Position numbers and translations under genes: made by a program. A stretch of DNA of 64,000 bases, taken from Aurifilum marmelostoma (lineage: Eukaryota > Ascomycota > Sordariomycetes > Diaporthales > Cryphonectriaceae). Shown here in pieces: positions 47,935 to 61,202 of this stretch; position 1 is the first letter of the stretch, and each line of letters opens with the position of its first letter. The DNA lies in the NCBI GenBank assembly GCA_027559495.1, contig JAMXSV010000003.1, forward strand, positions 3,410,001 through 3,474,000. The letters run 5' to 3'. The notes under the pieces are model-generated. The model had not been told where the DNA came from, made no database searches, and was given only the letters and a program-made list of their open reading frames with translations.

Positions 47935-49147
47935 GATCAAACATTCAACCTCATGTCAGGGGGGCAGTGCAATAGCTTCAGTCTTGGGGTAAAGGGACTG
48001 ATCGGAAGATAGGAAAGAGGGGAAACAGTGATACGAACTGTATACTTGGGTGATTTTCTATTAGCGCTGACGTTCAACCTGAAAAGGATTTATGATAGCA
48101 TCAAGCGATACTACCTCAAGGAGGGGGAGAGGCTTTTCTGTTGGCCAGATGCTGTGTGGATGGCTAGTTGGGTACTGATTAGGAGTGACGTGCTCTTCTT
48201 CACACATAGACATTCCGAATTCATTAATAATCCCGCAACTAACACTTCATACATTATGTTGACTATGTGCGAGTGCTGGTGTGAGGAGGAAAACCTCGGA
48301 CGCGATGGTGTTGATGATAAGAAGCCAGTTCCTTTGGATTTCCAAAAGCCGACATAACTTGCCTGGACCATGAAAGCCTAGAGTACCAGGCCGCCAGGTG
48401 AAGCTTCCCGGTGCAATGATGGCACTCAAGTTGAATAGACTGGAGGCTCAGGTGGTGCAAGAGCTGCGACAGTGTGAACGAAAATAATTAGACAACATGT
48501 CCCTCTAAATGTTGGAAAAGAAAAGATATCTCGGCTGCTTGCCCTGCAAGGTAGGCTGGGCAAAGCTGCACACCAAGTCTAGTGATAGGACAGCGTCCGA
48601 GAGCGCCTACACCTTGTGAAAGTGTCAGTCAGATCTCTGGATCAAGACTTGCAAGCACGAGGTCGATACCACCGGTCTTGACGTTCTGACTGCCTTTGGG
48701 AATGGCTCAGGTGGAACTGAATTGGATCGTTCAACAGGTCAAAAAGGGCAGGAAAAGGGGCTGCTGTTGTTGACGTTGCACCTCCTACAGTGACGTGGTC
48801 TGTCGGGTGAGGGTATATGAAAATTGTGTAGAGATATGGCGCGGAGAGGACACTCGGCCAAGTACAAGACTGTCAACTAAAAGTGTGTTTCAAAGGGGCC
48901 CGGATTCCTATCCTCACAGTCCACACACGGTTTTTCTTTTCACATGCAACGGATATGAGCGACAGTGTGATCAAAAAGGCCTGCTGTTTCCTTTCCTGAT
49001 AAGAGCCATCGAAATGATATAAGCCCGACTGAATATATACATGTTGAATCCCTCTATACTTCCCACCTGCTCTGCCGCCAGCGACATTTGCATACCAATT
49101 CAGGTGCTTCTTCTCGAGCACACTCCAGCTCGCAGCTCTCGGCTCAT
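47935..49147. other. Intergenic stretch
   Basis: No gene was recognised on either strand. Short overlapping frames at 48028-48357 have no family resemblance. Confidence 0.5.
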
Positions 49148-51816
49148 TCAAGGCTGATCAGGCTTCTGAACATATTGCTTCTTCTTGTCAAACCCCTTGA
49201 CGTTCTCCGGGAACGCAAACGCGACGTGGGGGTTCGCCCCGCCCGTCTCGATCTCGCCAAACTTCAGCCTCGACTCCATGAGGTGCTTCTCCTTGTGCCA
49301 GTGGCCGAGGCACGCCCCCCTGGACAGCGCGTCCAGGTCCCTGCTGCGCGAGGTCGTCACGAACGTGCTGAAGTTGGCATCCGCGGCGTAGCCGTTCATG
49401 ACGAACCCGTGCATGCCGACGAGCAGGGTCAGGAACGTCACGCCCACGGCGACGGCGTAGGGCATGATGAGCCAGAAGGGCTCGTACTTCCACACCTGCA
49501 CCGAGGTCGTGACCGCGCACTGCGCCGTGCTGAGCCGCCTGTCGTGCAGGCCCGTGTCGGACAGCATGGAGAAGAAGACATCGCGGTACAGCTCGCCTAC
49601 GGACGCCGCCAGGTCGTCTCCGCCTGCTGGCAGCTGGGATGCCGGGTTGAGGAGCGTGGTCTGGGTCGTCGAGGTCCAGGTGGCGGCGTACTCTGTGTCG
49701 GGGTCGCTCTGGTTGACTAGTGAGACGTTTCCGCTGAGGAGGTCGCGGAGCAGCCAGCCCGTCGCGTGATAAGAGCTTTTCCCCCGGTCGTCAGCACATG
49801 GTGGGTAGTAGGAGAGAGTCTGCAGGAGCACTGAGCTTACCCGAACTGGAGATAATCGAAAGCATCGGGACTTTCTGTGCTGCCATTGGGGAGCAGCAGG
49901 TTGTGTAGCTGCGTCTCGCTGTTCACGATGCTCATGTTGCCGTTGGCCCAGTTGACTTCGAATGAGTAAGTCGCGTTGTACATTTCTGTGAGGGCTGGTC
50001 AGCCACCTTGGACTTCTCGATCATCTGAGCATCTGGAAAAAGAACCACTCAGATAAGAGTGAGCGTTGGATGTGGTCTCGTAGACGATCCGACTTACGGC
50101 ACTCAGAGATGTGTGTCGTCAAATGAGTCCACAGCCCGTCCGTAGCGTTTGGAGCCTGCGTGACCCAGCCCAGCCACAGTGAAGGGAGACCGGTGAAGAG
50201 ACCAATCTCCGGGTCCTCTGGATCGGCCTGGCTCATGTTGGTCCATATAAGCGGAGCTCCATTCTCATCCTCGGCACCCATGGGCAGAGAAGAATAGCTG
50301 GCGTAGATCAGAGGGCCACCGTCCGGTGCAAAGTCGGACTTGCTGACCTGCTGGCCGGGCCCGCCAAACTCGTCTCTGTCCTCGCAGCCGTAGGCGGGCG
50401 CGAAGAAGGAGGTGGTGTATGTGCAGTTCGTGCCGGCGGGGCAGGGGTTGCTCGGCTGCAGAGGGCCCGTGGTGGACAGCGTAGAGAGCTCAAAGAGGCG
50501 CGTCAGCTCCGGGGACGGCCTGGAGTAGGTGTAAGTTCCGTCGCCGAGGATGTTCCAGTTTGCGAGGCCGGACAGGTCGTCATCGGCTCCGGCTAGGGTG
50601 TAGCCAATCTCGCGGCTGAAGTTCATGATGGGCAAGTTGGTACAGTTGGTGACGCTTGTATCGTAGCCGGCGGTGGATATCAACGTGGAAGGCGATGCAA
50701 TGGCACATAATGGTAATGCCCTTGAGAGGTGGCATGAATGTTAGCGAGTGGGGTCTCAGAGATGCAGTGACCACAGGATCTCCTTTTCGTACCATGACAC
50801 AATGGCAAGCAGAGCAGGAAGCCAGGTTTTGACCAAGAATTCAAAGTTAAGAAATTGGAATGGATCGTAGTAGACCTGAAGAAGGTCAAGTCAGCAACAG
50901 ATATAGATGAGTTTAAATGTTTACTTCTTGCCAGAAATGATAATATTCATGATACAGGGAGTGCACTCACTGAAAAGATCGCATCTAGGGTCGACATCTT
51001 CAGAGCTCGCTTCTTGACAATCAGCTATGAGACATGATAATTATTACTTGTTAGCTTCGTTCAACGTAGGTAGTATGGGTAGCATGGAGCTCGGAGGGCC
51101 AGATATCGTACCCAAGCCTGCTGCTTGTAGGCTATTTCCACAGAAGCAATCAGGATAGCCTTCACAAAGAATGAAAGTGCACTGCCGAATCTCGGAGGCC
51201 ATTGCGAGTCGCCATAGACCCGATGTCCATTGAGGCTTGCGTTGTAAAGGTGGTGTGCAAGTGCCGTGAGGAGACCAAGAACAGCAAGGCCGATCATGGA
51301 TATCTGCATCCAGTACTCATGATATGCCCGATGAACCCTGGTCTTGGTCCTCTGGAACCGGCCTTGAGAACCCTGAGCCGGGATTTTGGAGGGTACAGGG
51401 GTGACTTGAAATGTAGCAGTCTTTTTCAAGGTGCTGCTTGTACTGATTGAGGGCTGGACGGTAGAGGAGGGACTCAAGTTCCCAAAGGTCTGCTGAGGCG
51501 AGAGGGGCGCCCTCAGAGTGCTTTGGCTATCGACACGAGTGGGGGTGAGAAGGGAGTGTGGAGTGGTTGGACTGGGCAGATTTACGCCGCCTGCCAGGCC
51601 GGCAGCAGAGTTGGTGACCTGGCGTGAGTTGTCCCTGACATTCGCATCAAGACCAGCACTTGCCGTGGCCGAGGAATTTGTTGTACTGGACACAGTAGTG
51701 GTCGATAATGAGTAACTTGATGCCGAAGGACTGGGTCCCACAGAGGTCCCACGAGGTGAGGCCCCGGGGCCACTATGGAGGCCAGGGGAAGATGGAGAAG
51801 CCAGCGATGCAGACAT
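49148..51816 (-). CDS. Uncharacterised fungal multi-pass membrane protein, 745 residues
   Basis: Six exons (51112-51816, 50971-51024, 50793-50875, 50098-50720, 49841-49985, 49148-49775) join in frame. A Ser/Thr/Pro-rich cytosolic N-terminus of about 165 residues is followed by a membrane helix (ISMIGLAVLGLLTALAHHLY), a second one around SALSFFVKAILIASV, and a third around TWLPALLAIVSW. Next comes a large extracytoplasmic region with many Asn-x-Ser/Thr sites and paired cysteines (NCTN, CPAGTNC, CEDRDE), then a final helix near LIMPYAVAVGVTFL and a short cytosolic tail. This layout recurs in ascomycete membrane proteins of unknown function (some labelled DUF3176-like or formylmethionine deformylase-like). 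No enzymatic motif was seen. Confidence 0.85.
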
Positions 51817-54543
51817 TCTGAGAAGATCCCTAAAAGGACGCAGGCAGGATCAAGTGCTGTCAAAGCGTATGGGCGAGGGAAGGGAAAACCTGGATGGACT
51901 GAGAACACCATCACCAGAATCATGGAGGAGAGATACTTATGCTTCTTATACCTCAGACTTGGACTTCAGTCAATCATACCATGCAGGATTTTCCAGGCCA
52001 AGAGCACCCGACCTTAGCATTTGATACACCATGATACGTCCCGCATCGGTCAGTCGAACCCTTCACCATTCAATCTCGACGTTTTCCAGGCTGCAGTATT
52101 TGTGTGCCCCTTGAAGGTCCAATCACACAACTTGCCAGGTTGATCTAAGCCCAAGGTTTCTCAGCTCCGAGGCACAGTGGTGGAACAGTAAGCAATATCG
52201 CAGCACAATTATTCCTTTCCCATGATCAGACCCAGTGCGGGCCGGTTTCCGCTGGGGACTTTGGACCACCCCCTCCAGAATATCGAGTGCATGCGGGTTC
52301 CTCCAAGGTGTGTCAGCAGGGCTGAAGTGCGGATTGGCCTTGCAAACGGGCAATGATCGGCTGCAGTTCTGACAGGACAGACAGATTTTTTTTCTCCTTT
52401 CCAAACGGCCGCCTGTGAACCACGCTGGTGGTGCTAAGTGGCCCCTGTTCGAACCCCCCGCGAGCCACCATCACGAGGTTGCATATGCCCCTGGACTGCC
52501 AAAATTATCCTCTGTTTAACCCCGCTTACGTACCCATCAGGCCTGTTAACCTCATTCGTCGTACCGAGAGAAGAACCCTCGTTGACAGGTTGGACCCACC
52601 CTCTCAGCCCGAGATAAGAACGTGGTCTGGCTCCCTCAATCTTCAGCTGAAAAGAGAGAGAGGGTGGGAAAGAAAAGAGAAAGGAATGATCACGACATTA
52701 CCTATGGGCGCCCACCGCTACTTCTTCTCGATGGCACCTCGTCACGCGAGATTGCGGCACTTGCCCCTGCATTGGCGTAAAGCCCTTTGGCTATCATGTG
52801 TGTGTGTCAGAGACTGTATGAGGAAGGGAGGAAGAGAGAGAGAGTGTGTGTGTGTGTCAACACGTAAGCAATACGCATAATGGTTGTCCCAAAGAAAGCC
52901 ATCTTGATGTCGTAAGCAGATTACCAACCAGGCGAGACCGTTGAGCTAGGATATAAAGTTCTGAACACCGCTGCGGGCCCTCCGGAGGAAGGATAGGACA
53001 CCCACGGCTGAACGATCTCTTTTCAGACGTCCAAAAGCGCTTCCAAGCACGAGGTGTCTTGGCTCAGAATTTAGGTGGCAGCTGGGATGTGGTGTGCCAA
53101 GAGGAGGGTATGGCGGTGAGCCCCTCATATCGTCCTCGAAGAGATGGTATCCGGAGCCGGATACAGGACAGTTGATAACCCTGGGCAAGACCTGGCGATT
53201 CAGCTCTGCCACATAATATATGGCCTTTAATTTAGCCCTGAGAGGGTACCGTGCTCCAACTGGGGTGCGATGGCTTGTGCTCCACAACGGGGTCAGAACT
53301 TTACCCAAAGTACTCCGGACAGGTCACATGTATCGCGATACACACGGTGCATTCCCCCCTTTCGAGATTAGTATTTTTGCGTCTCAGTGATTCGGGATGC
53401 ATCAATAAACACATGGACGATGATCGGTGCCACAGACGTGAAATGGAAGCCTTCAGGGCTGTAGTGGGTTTTTCGTAGCGTCGTAAAAGAATTCTTCACA
53501 AATATAAGCACCTAGATCAGGACTCACCACCCAACGATTGCACAACTTGTCATGCGCCTTGCATATTCATATACGCTGTGTCATCTTAAGGACAATACTC
53601 ACAACGAGAGAGAAGATCTCGTCAAGGTCGCGCCAAGGATATCAGACATCTAGAATGGGCGTTCGGTGGTGAGGAATGGGCCATCGGCGGAGTCAGAACA
53701 TGGTATCATGTTAGGACTTGAATGGGGATTGGCCAGATACACTTTGTTGATGAGTAAGGTTATATCGCTTGAATATTCCTTCAACATCTGAACTATCGAC
53801 CTTGCGTTCATAGAACATGGTTCTCAAGGCTCCCATATTTTTTTTATCGCTTGTATAGCTTACGGTCATGTTTAATATTTTAACAATGACTCGCAACAAT
53901 CCATCCCCAATGAAGAAGAGGAGGGAGAAAAGAAAAGAAAGGCAATAGTTTCCGGCATAGACCCACCCACTATAGAGCCCTAGGAACAGAACTCGTGAGC
54001 CGTCAGACAGCCGGGGTCTAGCCCGAGCTATCAAGATTCCCACGTTTATTGACGAATAGCTTACTTGTAAACTTTTTGAGCAGCGGCCGGCGGGTACTTC
54101 CTTTTTTTTTTTTTTTTTCATTCTTTCCCCTTTTCGTCTTCCTCACACCGTAAGCCCCACCAAGGCTCATTTTGTCGCCGATGAATATTCGCAAAAGGAC
54201 CAGATATTGTAGTGCAACTCTCACAACATATATTGACATGTTTCTCCTAAGGATACACAGTACGATGTAGCTAAGCAAGAAACCCGCCCCTCCGCCCCTC
54301 GCCGGACTGTCCGAACAAGTGTCCGTTCAGTATCCGACGACAGAAGCAGGAAGAAGATCCTCGCTGTTGGTCGAGCCGACACCGATCAGAAGTTTTGTAC
54401 GAGAAAATGATACAGGTCCAAACCACACAAAATATATATCTACATTGAACATGAAGAGCCTCCTTTCTCTCCCTCTCAAACGAATCCCCTTTCCCCCTCC
54501 GCCAACAATGAGAAAAGCATATAAGACATCAAAGCCCTACCAC
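51817..54543. other. Long intergenic stretch without recognised genes
   Basis: No coding region is supported. A CT/GA and TG microsatellite cluster lies at about 52650-52860, and a poly-T run near 54101-54118 close to the AA9 3' end. Confidence 0.5.
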
Positions 54544-55839
54544 TTAGTTCTTGTTGACATCACGAGCGTGGCGGCGCTTCTTGCAGGACTTGGCGGCCGC
54601 AGTGCTGGTGGCCTCAGGGGCAGCCGACGTGGCGGCCGACGTGGCGACGGAGGCGGCGGCGGTGACGGCCTCGGCGGAGGAGCTGGCGGCGGCGGCCACG
54701 GAGGTAGTGGCGGCCGCAGAGCTGGCGGCAGCAGAGGTGACAGCCGCAGCAGAGGTGGCGGCCGCAGCAGAAGTGGCAGCAGCGGAGGTGGCAGCAGCGG
54801 CGGTGGTGGCGGCGGCGGCAGAAGAGTCAGAGCCGGAGCCGAAAGCCAGGGTAGGGCCGGGGATGGGGTAGGTGCTGAAGTCGGTGTACTGAAGAAACAT
54901 CTTATTAGTATCTTATGTCTTTTGTTGTCGAAGAATGTGATGAAACAGAAAAGGGCCACTCACAATGTTGAAGACGATTCCATCCTCGTCCTCGGTGTAC
55001 AGGCTGGTGCCGAGGGTGCCGGAAGGCAGCTCAGTGCCAGAGCCGGTGACGGCCAGGTTCACACACTGGGGGTAGTTCTGGGCACCGTCGGCGTTCTCGG
55101 CGCTGTGGAGGGCGATGATCTCGTGGCGGAGGACGTAGTTGCCGGCCTTGAGCGACGAGGGGATGGTGATGTCCCACGCGAAGCCGTTGGAGATGAGCGT
55201 GTCCGAGGCCCAGGTGCCCGGGTTGGAGCCGCTGACCAGGCCACCCTCGTCGATCTTGATCCACTCCAGGGTGGCTGTTGTTGTGTGGTGTTAGTCAAGT
55301 AAGGTCCGTGCAGGAGTTCTTGAGGTTCGAGGCAAATGAGGCATAGACGTGGGTATACTCACTCTTGTCAACAGTCGTAGGGTCGTCAGCCGCAGCAATG
55401 TAGGTGATAACTGGGCCGTGGTGCTATCAAGGTAATTACAATGTCAGTAGATGCTCGGTGGTGACGACAAAATGACCCATCAATGGGTAGATGCTTCGGA
55501 GAGCTACAAACGTACAGAGTCGGGCCAGGTGTTCCAGGTGGCAGTGACGGTGCCACCAGCAGCAACGGTAGCGTTGTTCAGGAGACCGTTGGTGGCATCC
55601 TTGTGGCAGATGATGTCCGAGGTGCCAAAGGCATCGGGGGCAACGTAGCCGTTGTCAGAGGCAGACTCGGACCAGGCAATGAACTCGTTGCCGGTGTCCG
55701 TGCCAGCAGAAACAGCCCACTGCTCGTCAAAGCCGGCAAAGGTGTCACCGCCGATGGTCCAGCTGGAGACGTAACCGTGGGCGGAGACGAGGCTGGCACC
55801 GGCGGCCAGGGCGAGAACGGCGGGGGTCTTGGAAGGCAT
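54544..55839 (-). CDS. Secreted AA9 lytic polysaccharide monooxygenase
   Basis: Four exons (55516-55839, 55363-55423, 54964-55274, 54544-54888) join to 346 residues. A signal peptide ends in SLVSA before His21, which becomes the N-terminal copper ligand of the histidine brace (HGYVSSW). The second ligand lies in HHGPVITY just after the first intron. RHEIIALH and the axial-Tyr segment AQNYPQCVNL follow, all standard for AA9. The enzyme oxidatively cleaves cellulose or related beta-glucans outside the cell, using O2 or H2O2 and an electron donor. The last 90 residues are an Ala/Ser/Thr-rich tail of imperfect repeats ending in a basic segment (CKKRRHARD), with no cellulose-binding domain. H2O2 from the pyranose oxidase could in principle feed such enzymes, but no link is shown. 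Confidence 0.95.
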
Positions 55840-58800
55840 CTTGAGAATTGTGGATGATGTGATTTTGTGGATTGTGTTTTCGAAGAAGGAAGAAAAGACA
55901 CAAAGTTGGGAGACCTGGAGCAGTTTCAAGCACTGTCGAAAAATGTGTGTGTGTTTGTTGTTGTTGTTGTTACCCGGCTGGCGGAAAGAATGAATTTGAC
56001 TGTAGTCAATACAGCAAGCGGATAGAAAAAAGAATGGATTCTCAAGGAACGTCCTCGAAGAAAAAGAGAGAATGAATGTTGGTGAGAATTGTCGACCTGA
56101 GGAGCAAAAGAGAGGAAGAGGAAGCTGCAGGAGAGATGCAACCACCAACCGCTCTTATATCAAAATCTTAGAAACGACGGACCAGCCATCCACACCCCCC
56201 CCCCCCCCCCTCCTCCTCCTCCTCCCGATAATTTCCATCAAACAACAAGCATACAAGGCTGCCTACTCCGCCTCTACGGTCGTTTGCTACTATGGGGGCA
56301 CAAAGGGGCGGGGATGGGATTGGGGGGGGGGCCTCCATCATGGGCGCCCGGAGTCTGGAAGGAGTCGACATAGGATGATGGAAATGAACGGTGCACGCTG
56401 AAGTCTTGGCGACAAGGTTAACGACAGTATCGAGCCTATCGCTCTGGGCGAAATAGACGCCTGTGGGGCCCCACCCCCGAGGTCCAGCCAGCTTTGGGAC
56501 CACTGTTTCAGTTTCAACAGCTTCTCGGGGCGGCAATGCAACCTTGCGGCTGGCCCCTCGCGCTTGCTTGTGGTCCGTGGCGCGCCTCTTCGTTGTGGTT
56601 CCCCCATCCCCTCTTTTCTTTCGTGATCTGCTCTGCTCTGCTCTGATGTGCTTATGATCTGCTCAGGGGGCAAGAGAAACTGTTTGCTGGGAACAAGACC
56701 GGGCATTGACACAATAGCACCACTCCACAAAATAAACACGGGATGGGGCTTGATGAGAAAAGGAAAAGAGAAAAGGAGGAGGAGTCAGCACCGAGGCAAG
56801 CTTGCATGAAATTCCACCCCCCATAGTGGTTGGAAACAAAAACGGTCTTGGCAATGTCCACTTTATATCCCGCTTATGTGCGAGAGCACACTATACGCGA
56901 GAAAAGGAGACGACGCATGATGCCTGTTTGCCAAGAAGAGTTTGAAACGTCCACTAGAGGAATACATCATGGCCAGATCCTGTCCCATCCTTCATAGCCC
57001 GTTCTCGGTAGCAAGCCGGAATGCTGCGTGTAATAATACTCATGGTAGTGTCCCAAGCAGAGCCTCTCTCTTCCCTCTTTCGAAACCCAATCTACACAGC
57101 CCAACTCTGTTCGGGCCCGTTCCGATTCAGTTTGTTGGTTTCGTCGATCTCATCGCCAGGGTCTTGGAAGGCCGTGCGGCCTCCCGTAACCAGGAGCAAA
57201 GCTTAGCTGCAGGTGCATCATTCTACAGAGGGGGGGCTTGCATACATCCCACAAGGGGGGTCAGTTTTTCCGTGTTGGGTCTACAATTCCGTCTTGGCGA
57301 TGTGCCGACATGACTGCAAATGACGTGCGGCGGCGCTTCCTGACGCGCGGTGAGAAGGCGCCCCCTTCGGGATCCTCTCTATATACACCAAACATCCTTA
57401 CAGATGGATTCCAATTTCGGAATAATTTGACGCTGCACATTTCTCTTTTCTCGAAAGGGGGTGGCACCAATAGCTGGCCAGCTAGCTATTGATAGAGATG
57501 ATGGAGAAGGAAAAATTTTGTGGTTTCAACTGACAGCCAGCTATCTACTTATACGGAGGAGGAAGAGAGAACCTTTACTAGTAGGGTAGTACACAGGCGA
57601 GAGAGAACAACTTTTGTTAGCTGCAAAATACAACTATATAGACAGGCCTGAGACAACAGTACCAAGTGCTTAGGTGTTAATGGAGGCAACCAGGATATCA
57701 CTCTCAAGAGTAGAGGTACATCTTCCCTCAACAAGGACACTCTCACCAAATCCTCATCAATTACCTTATCGGGTCACAGAGATATACCAGCATCTCCCAG
57801 CAATCAAAGAAATATGGTTGGGACCAGGGCTTGCTGTCCCAGGATCACAATGACATCGAAGTTGACTAAATGTCTCCCTCATTCAGTGCCTATGTCTGCA
57901 TGGTGGATTTAATTTTTACTGCGAATCTGGTACTAGCAGGGATGCATACTTACTCAGGCCAGTCTGGGCTCTTTGAGCACCAGTACAACTGTTCACTTTC
58001 ACAGGTTCTGCAGACAGATTTCCCAAGCTGCCCCGATCAAGGAGAAGGGGCAGACACCGGTTGGCATCCAGAGAACCAAAACTCGGACATCTTTGTATGG
58101 AAAAAAGAATGTCAGAGCAATGGAAAAGTACTTAGTTAAGTACTTGGCTGACCGAAGCTGTCAGTGTGATTGGGGGGAATCCCAGCAAACAAAGGCCAAC
58201 TGGGCATAGGGTTCTGGCTGAGAGCCTCCCCGAGACCTACCCCCGAGGCTCAAAATGACTAGCGAAAGGCAACCCTAGATGTCCATTGTTTTTGTCTGTC
58301 TGAATTCAGAATGTCAGGTGGTCATCTAGATCGCATGCAGCAAGTCAGGGCTCACCTGCATCCCTAGCAACCACAACAACACAGACAATTATGACCTCTA
58401 TAATCATTTCATCTAGGATCCAAATCCGCCTTGAACCGAGTTTGGGTGTTGCCAAAGGGGATTACAGGAGTCTCAACAACTTGGGGCCCAAGGTGCTCAA
58501 TATCGCATTGCAAACATAATAACTGGCCAACAGCAAAGGCAAAATGTAGTGAGACTTGCTGCGAACAACCCTGATGAGCAAGCGTAGGGAGGGAGGGAGG
58601 CCATGAAAAGTTTGATTCACAGATATGACAGACGGGCCTAGGCAAGGAGAAAGCACCAGTAGTTATGCGTCCAAGACAGGATGACCCTGTGGCACAAGAA
58701 GGAAGCAGCAGGTCGGGTCAACACCAGCAACTCACTGCCACATACACATTGTTCCACCAATGACCAAGCAAAACTTCCCAAGGGTTCTTATTGCTAAAAC

Positions 58801-59732
58801 CGAACTGCCTGGAGGAGGAAGATAGAGCAAGGCTTTGGTAGATACTCTAGGTATATATGACTGTCAGCTGCTACTAGAGAAAGAAAGAAACAAAATCTCT
58901 TATCAATTACATCACTAACAGCTAGCTATTCAATATAGACAAGCAAGAAAATGTTTGGTAAATATTGCAATTAGCTCGTTGCTTATAATTAAAGGAAAAG
59001 CAAGAGGGAAGAATTTTATATGTAGGTTGCAGGGGATGGGGAATCTATTTATAAACGATCGTAACTATCGCAAACAGCCAGAACGAAATGTTCCGTAATT
59101 AAACCCAAATGGTGTTATGTACAGTTGAAAGAATAATTTTCGTAATATTTAGTAGGTAACACGCATAGCCACAGAAAACCTTCTTAGAAAACTTTGGTGA
59201 GTAATCACTACCAACAGCACGCTGCTTGCAGAAGGGAGGAGGAAAGCGTTTGGAACCTGCAGTATTTTGGTTAGGCACGCCTTGGGTGAAAAGAAGCTAT
59301 TCACATAATTATTAGTAGACATAAGTCTATCCTCCATAAGTTGCTCGGGTTAGTAGATTGTGAATCGAGATTTTATGGCACCGGAGTGAATCCACGTATC
59401 CGCTAGGGATGATAATGAAATAGTGCAGTTCATATGCGAATTATGCTAAGGATAAGGGCTATGCGGGTGACACTGATTAGTGGTCTCGATTTGATCTTGA
59501 AAGGCGGCGTAGATGTTCATCGTTCGGGGTTATATTATTTACAGCCCAATACTGAACTAGCAAGGTCGCTATCACGATCACTAAAGGCTCTTCATATTAG
59601 CAAGCGACTACTGAGCATCGCGCCGATTGCATTCTAGTCTTACAGAAAGCGGAAGGCCGTTCCCGGTGCCGGTGAGACAAATAAGGCCTCAGTAAAGTAT
59701 ATGTATGTACATGACGGGATCGACTTTGGCCC
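55840..59732. other. Long gene-poor stretch upstream of AA9
   Basis: No gene was recognised. On the minus strand a TATA-like ATATAAGAGC sits at about 56152-56162, roughly 315 bases before the AA9 start codon, and may be its core promoter. A C-run/TCC microsatellite lies at 56193-56224. The part from 58860 to 59640 is AT-rich with only short chance frames. Confidence 0.45.
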
Positions 59733-61202
59733 TCAGGCCCCACCTTTGGAGACCTGCTCGGCCCATGCCACCTTCTCCTTCTTCAGCTCCCTCTTCACAT
59801 ACCAGATGGTTGCCAACGACCACACGCCTGCCCACCCAAAAGGCACCGACCAGCCGATGGCGAAGGCCGCGTCGTCGCTGACTGTGAAGATGAGGATCAT
59901 GCAGACGACCGCCATGCCCTCGGCACCCACCGCCCAGAATACGCCCAGCTGACGAAGCATGCTCCTGAAGACGTGGCTGGCCTCATACCTCCTGTTGAGG
60001 GCCTCGCGGAAGGCCGTACCACCCGAACCGTCTACGGCAACCACGTCCTCGATGATTGTATATATACATGGCCGCAGCTGGGCGCCCTTTGGTATCGACG
60101 ACATGCGAATGGGTGCGGGAACGCGGAAGAGGCGGAGCGTGTCGACCAGAAGCAACTCTGTGCCGAACGTGAACAACATGGTCGTCAGAGGCACCGAGAG
60201 GAGCCGGATGGGTGGCCAATACTGGCAAGTGCCTCTGAGATAACAGAGTTAGCATGGCTGTGAGTATCCATCCCGTCTGGACGGACTTTTTCGGGGTGTA
60301 ACATACATGATCAGCTCGAGCATGATGATGATCCAGGCAAGAGTGTAGTTCCAGTGGAACAGGTCTAGGTACCATCTCCTGGCTCCTATGACGCGGCAGG
60401 TGCTGGATTTCTTGTACAATCTCCAGAAACGGACAAAGTACTCGATGATGCTGGCCCCTCCTATCGCAGCGGTGACGATGGAGAAGACAGCATTGGCGGA
60501 GAGCACCTCCCCCTTGTGTGTTGGCGTATTGGCACCAGGCCCGACGCCATACCAGAGCCCAAAGTACAGTGCGATGGGCATCACCACCGAGTCGAATATG
60601 ATGAAGGACCAGAAAATGAAGATGGCTTTCTTTCGCGTGTGCAGGGTATAGTTCAACGGCGGAGGCTCCGGCTCAAGCAGTTCTGGTGTCGACCCGCCAG
60701 CACCGGCCACGCCCCCTCCCTCGGCACCCGTGGCGGCTTCTGCACCTTGTGCAGCTGGTGTCCCTTCCTGGTGACTGGAGAACCGCCTTGTCATGGCCAA
60801 GCTGGGCCGACCAAAAGGCCCATCGAACCGCCGGTCGAACTCGACGCTCGACCGGACAGCCCTCTGGCTGTCCGTACGCGTCGTGGTCGGGGCATGGACG
60901 GGTGGTGGATGTTGTGGATCCGAGTTGCGGCGTTGCTGGTCGAGTATCGGTACGCTGTTCGATCTGTCCCCTGCCTTGCTGCTGGTTGGGGTCCATTTGC
61001 GGTTGCTCCAGGTAACAGGAGGACGCCTGACATCGAGAGAATGGCGACCAAAACGGCTGGGCTTTAGGTCCGAGTGCAAACTTGCTCGGGGCGGCCTTTC
61101 AGTTTCTGGATTGCCACTATTATTTGATGTAGCCCCACCGGCATTCGTTGGTGATGCCGTGGAAGGGGAGGCCGGTGGCTCGTCCCCCGACTGACTTGCC
61201 AT
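59733..61202 (-). CDS. Uncharacterised fungal multi-pass membrane protein, 465 residues
   Basis: Exons 60307-61202 and 59733-60234 join in frame (donor GTATGT, acceptor CTCAG). The first 185 residues are hydrophilic, rich in Ser/Pro/Arg and probably disordered. Then come about seven hydrophobic segments, including AIFIFWSFIIFDSVVM, VFSIVTAAIGGASI, TLAWIIIMLELI, TTMLFTFGTELLLV and AEGMAVVCMILIF. A conserved-looking RWYLDLFHWNYTLAW and a HVFRSMLRQLGVFWAVG segment are present. No transporter or enzyme family was recognised. Confidence 0.85.

Noticed and set aside
54319..55302. Plus-strand Gly-rich frame of 327 codons
   Set aside because: Antisense shadow of the Ala/Ser-rich repeats and third exon of the AA9 gene.
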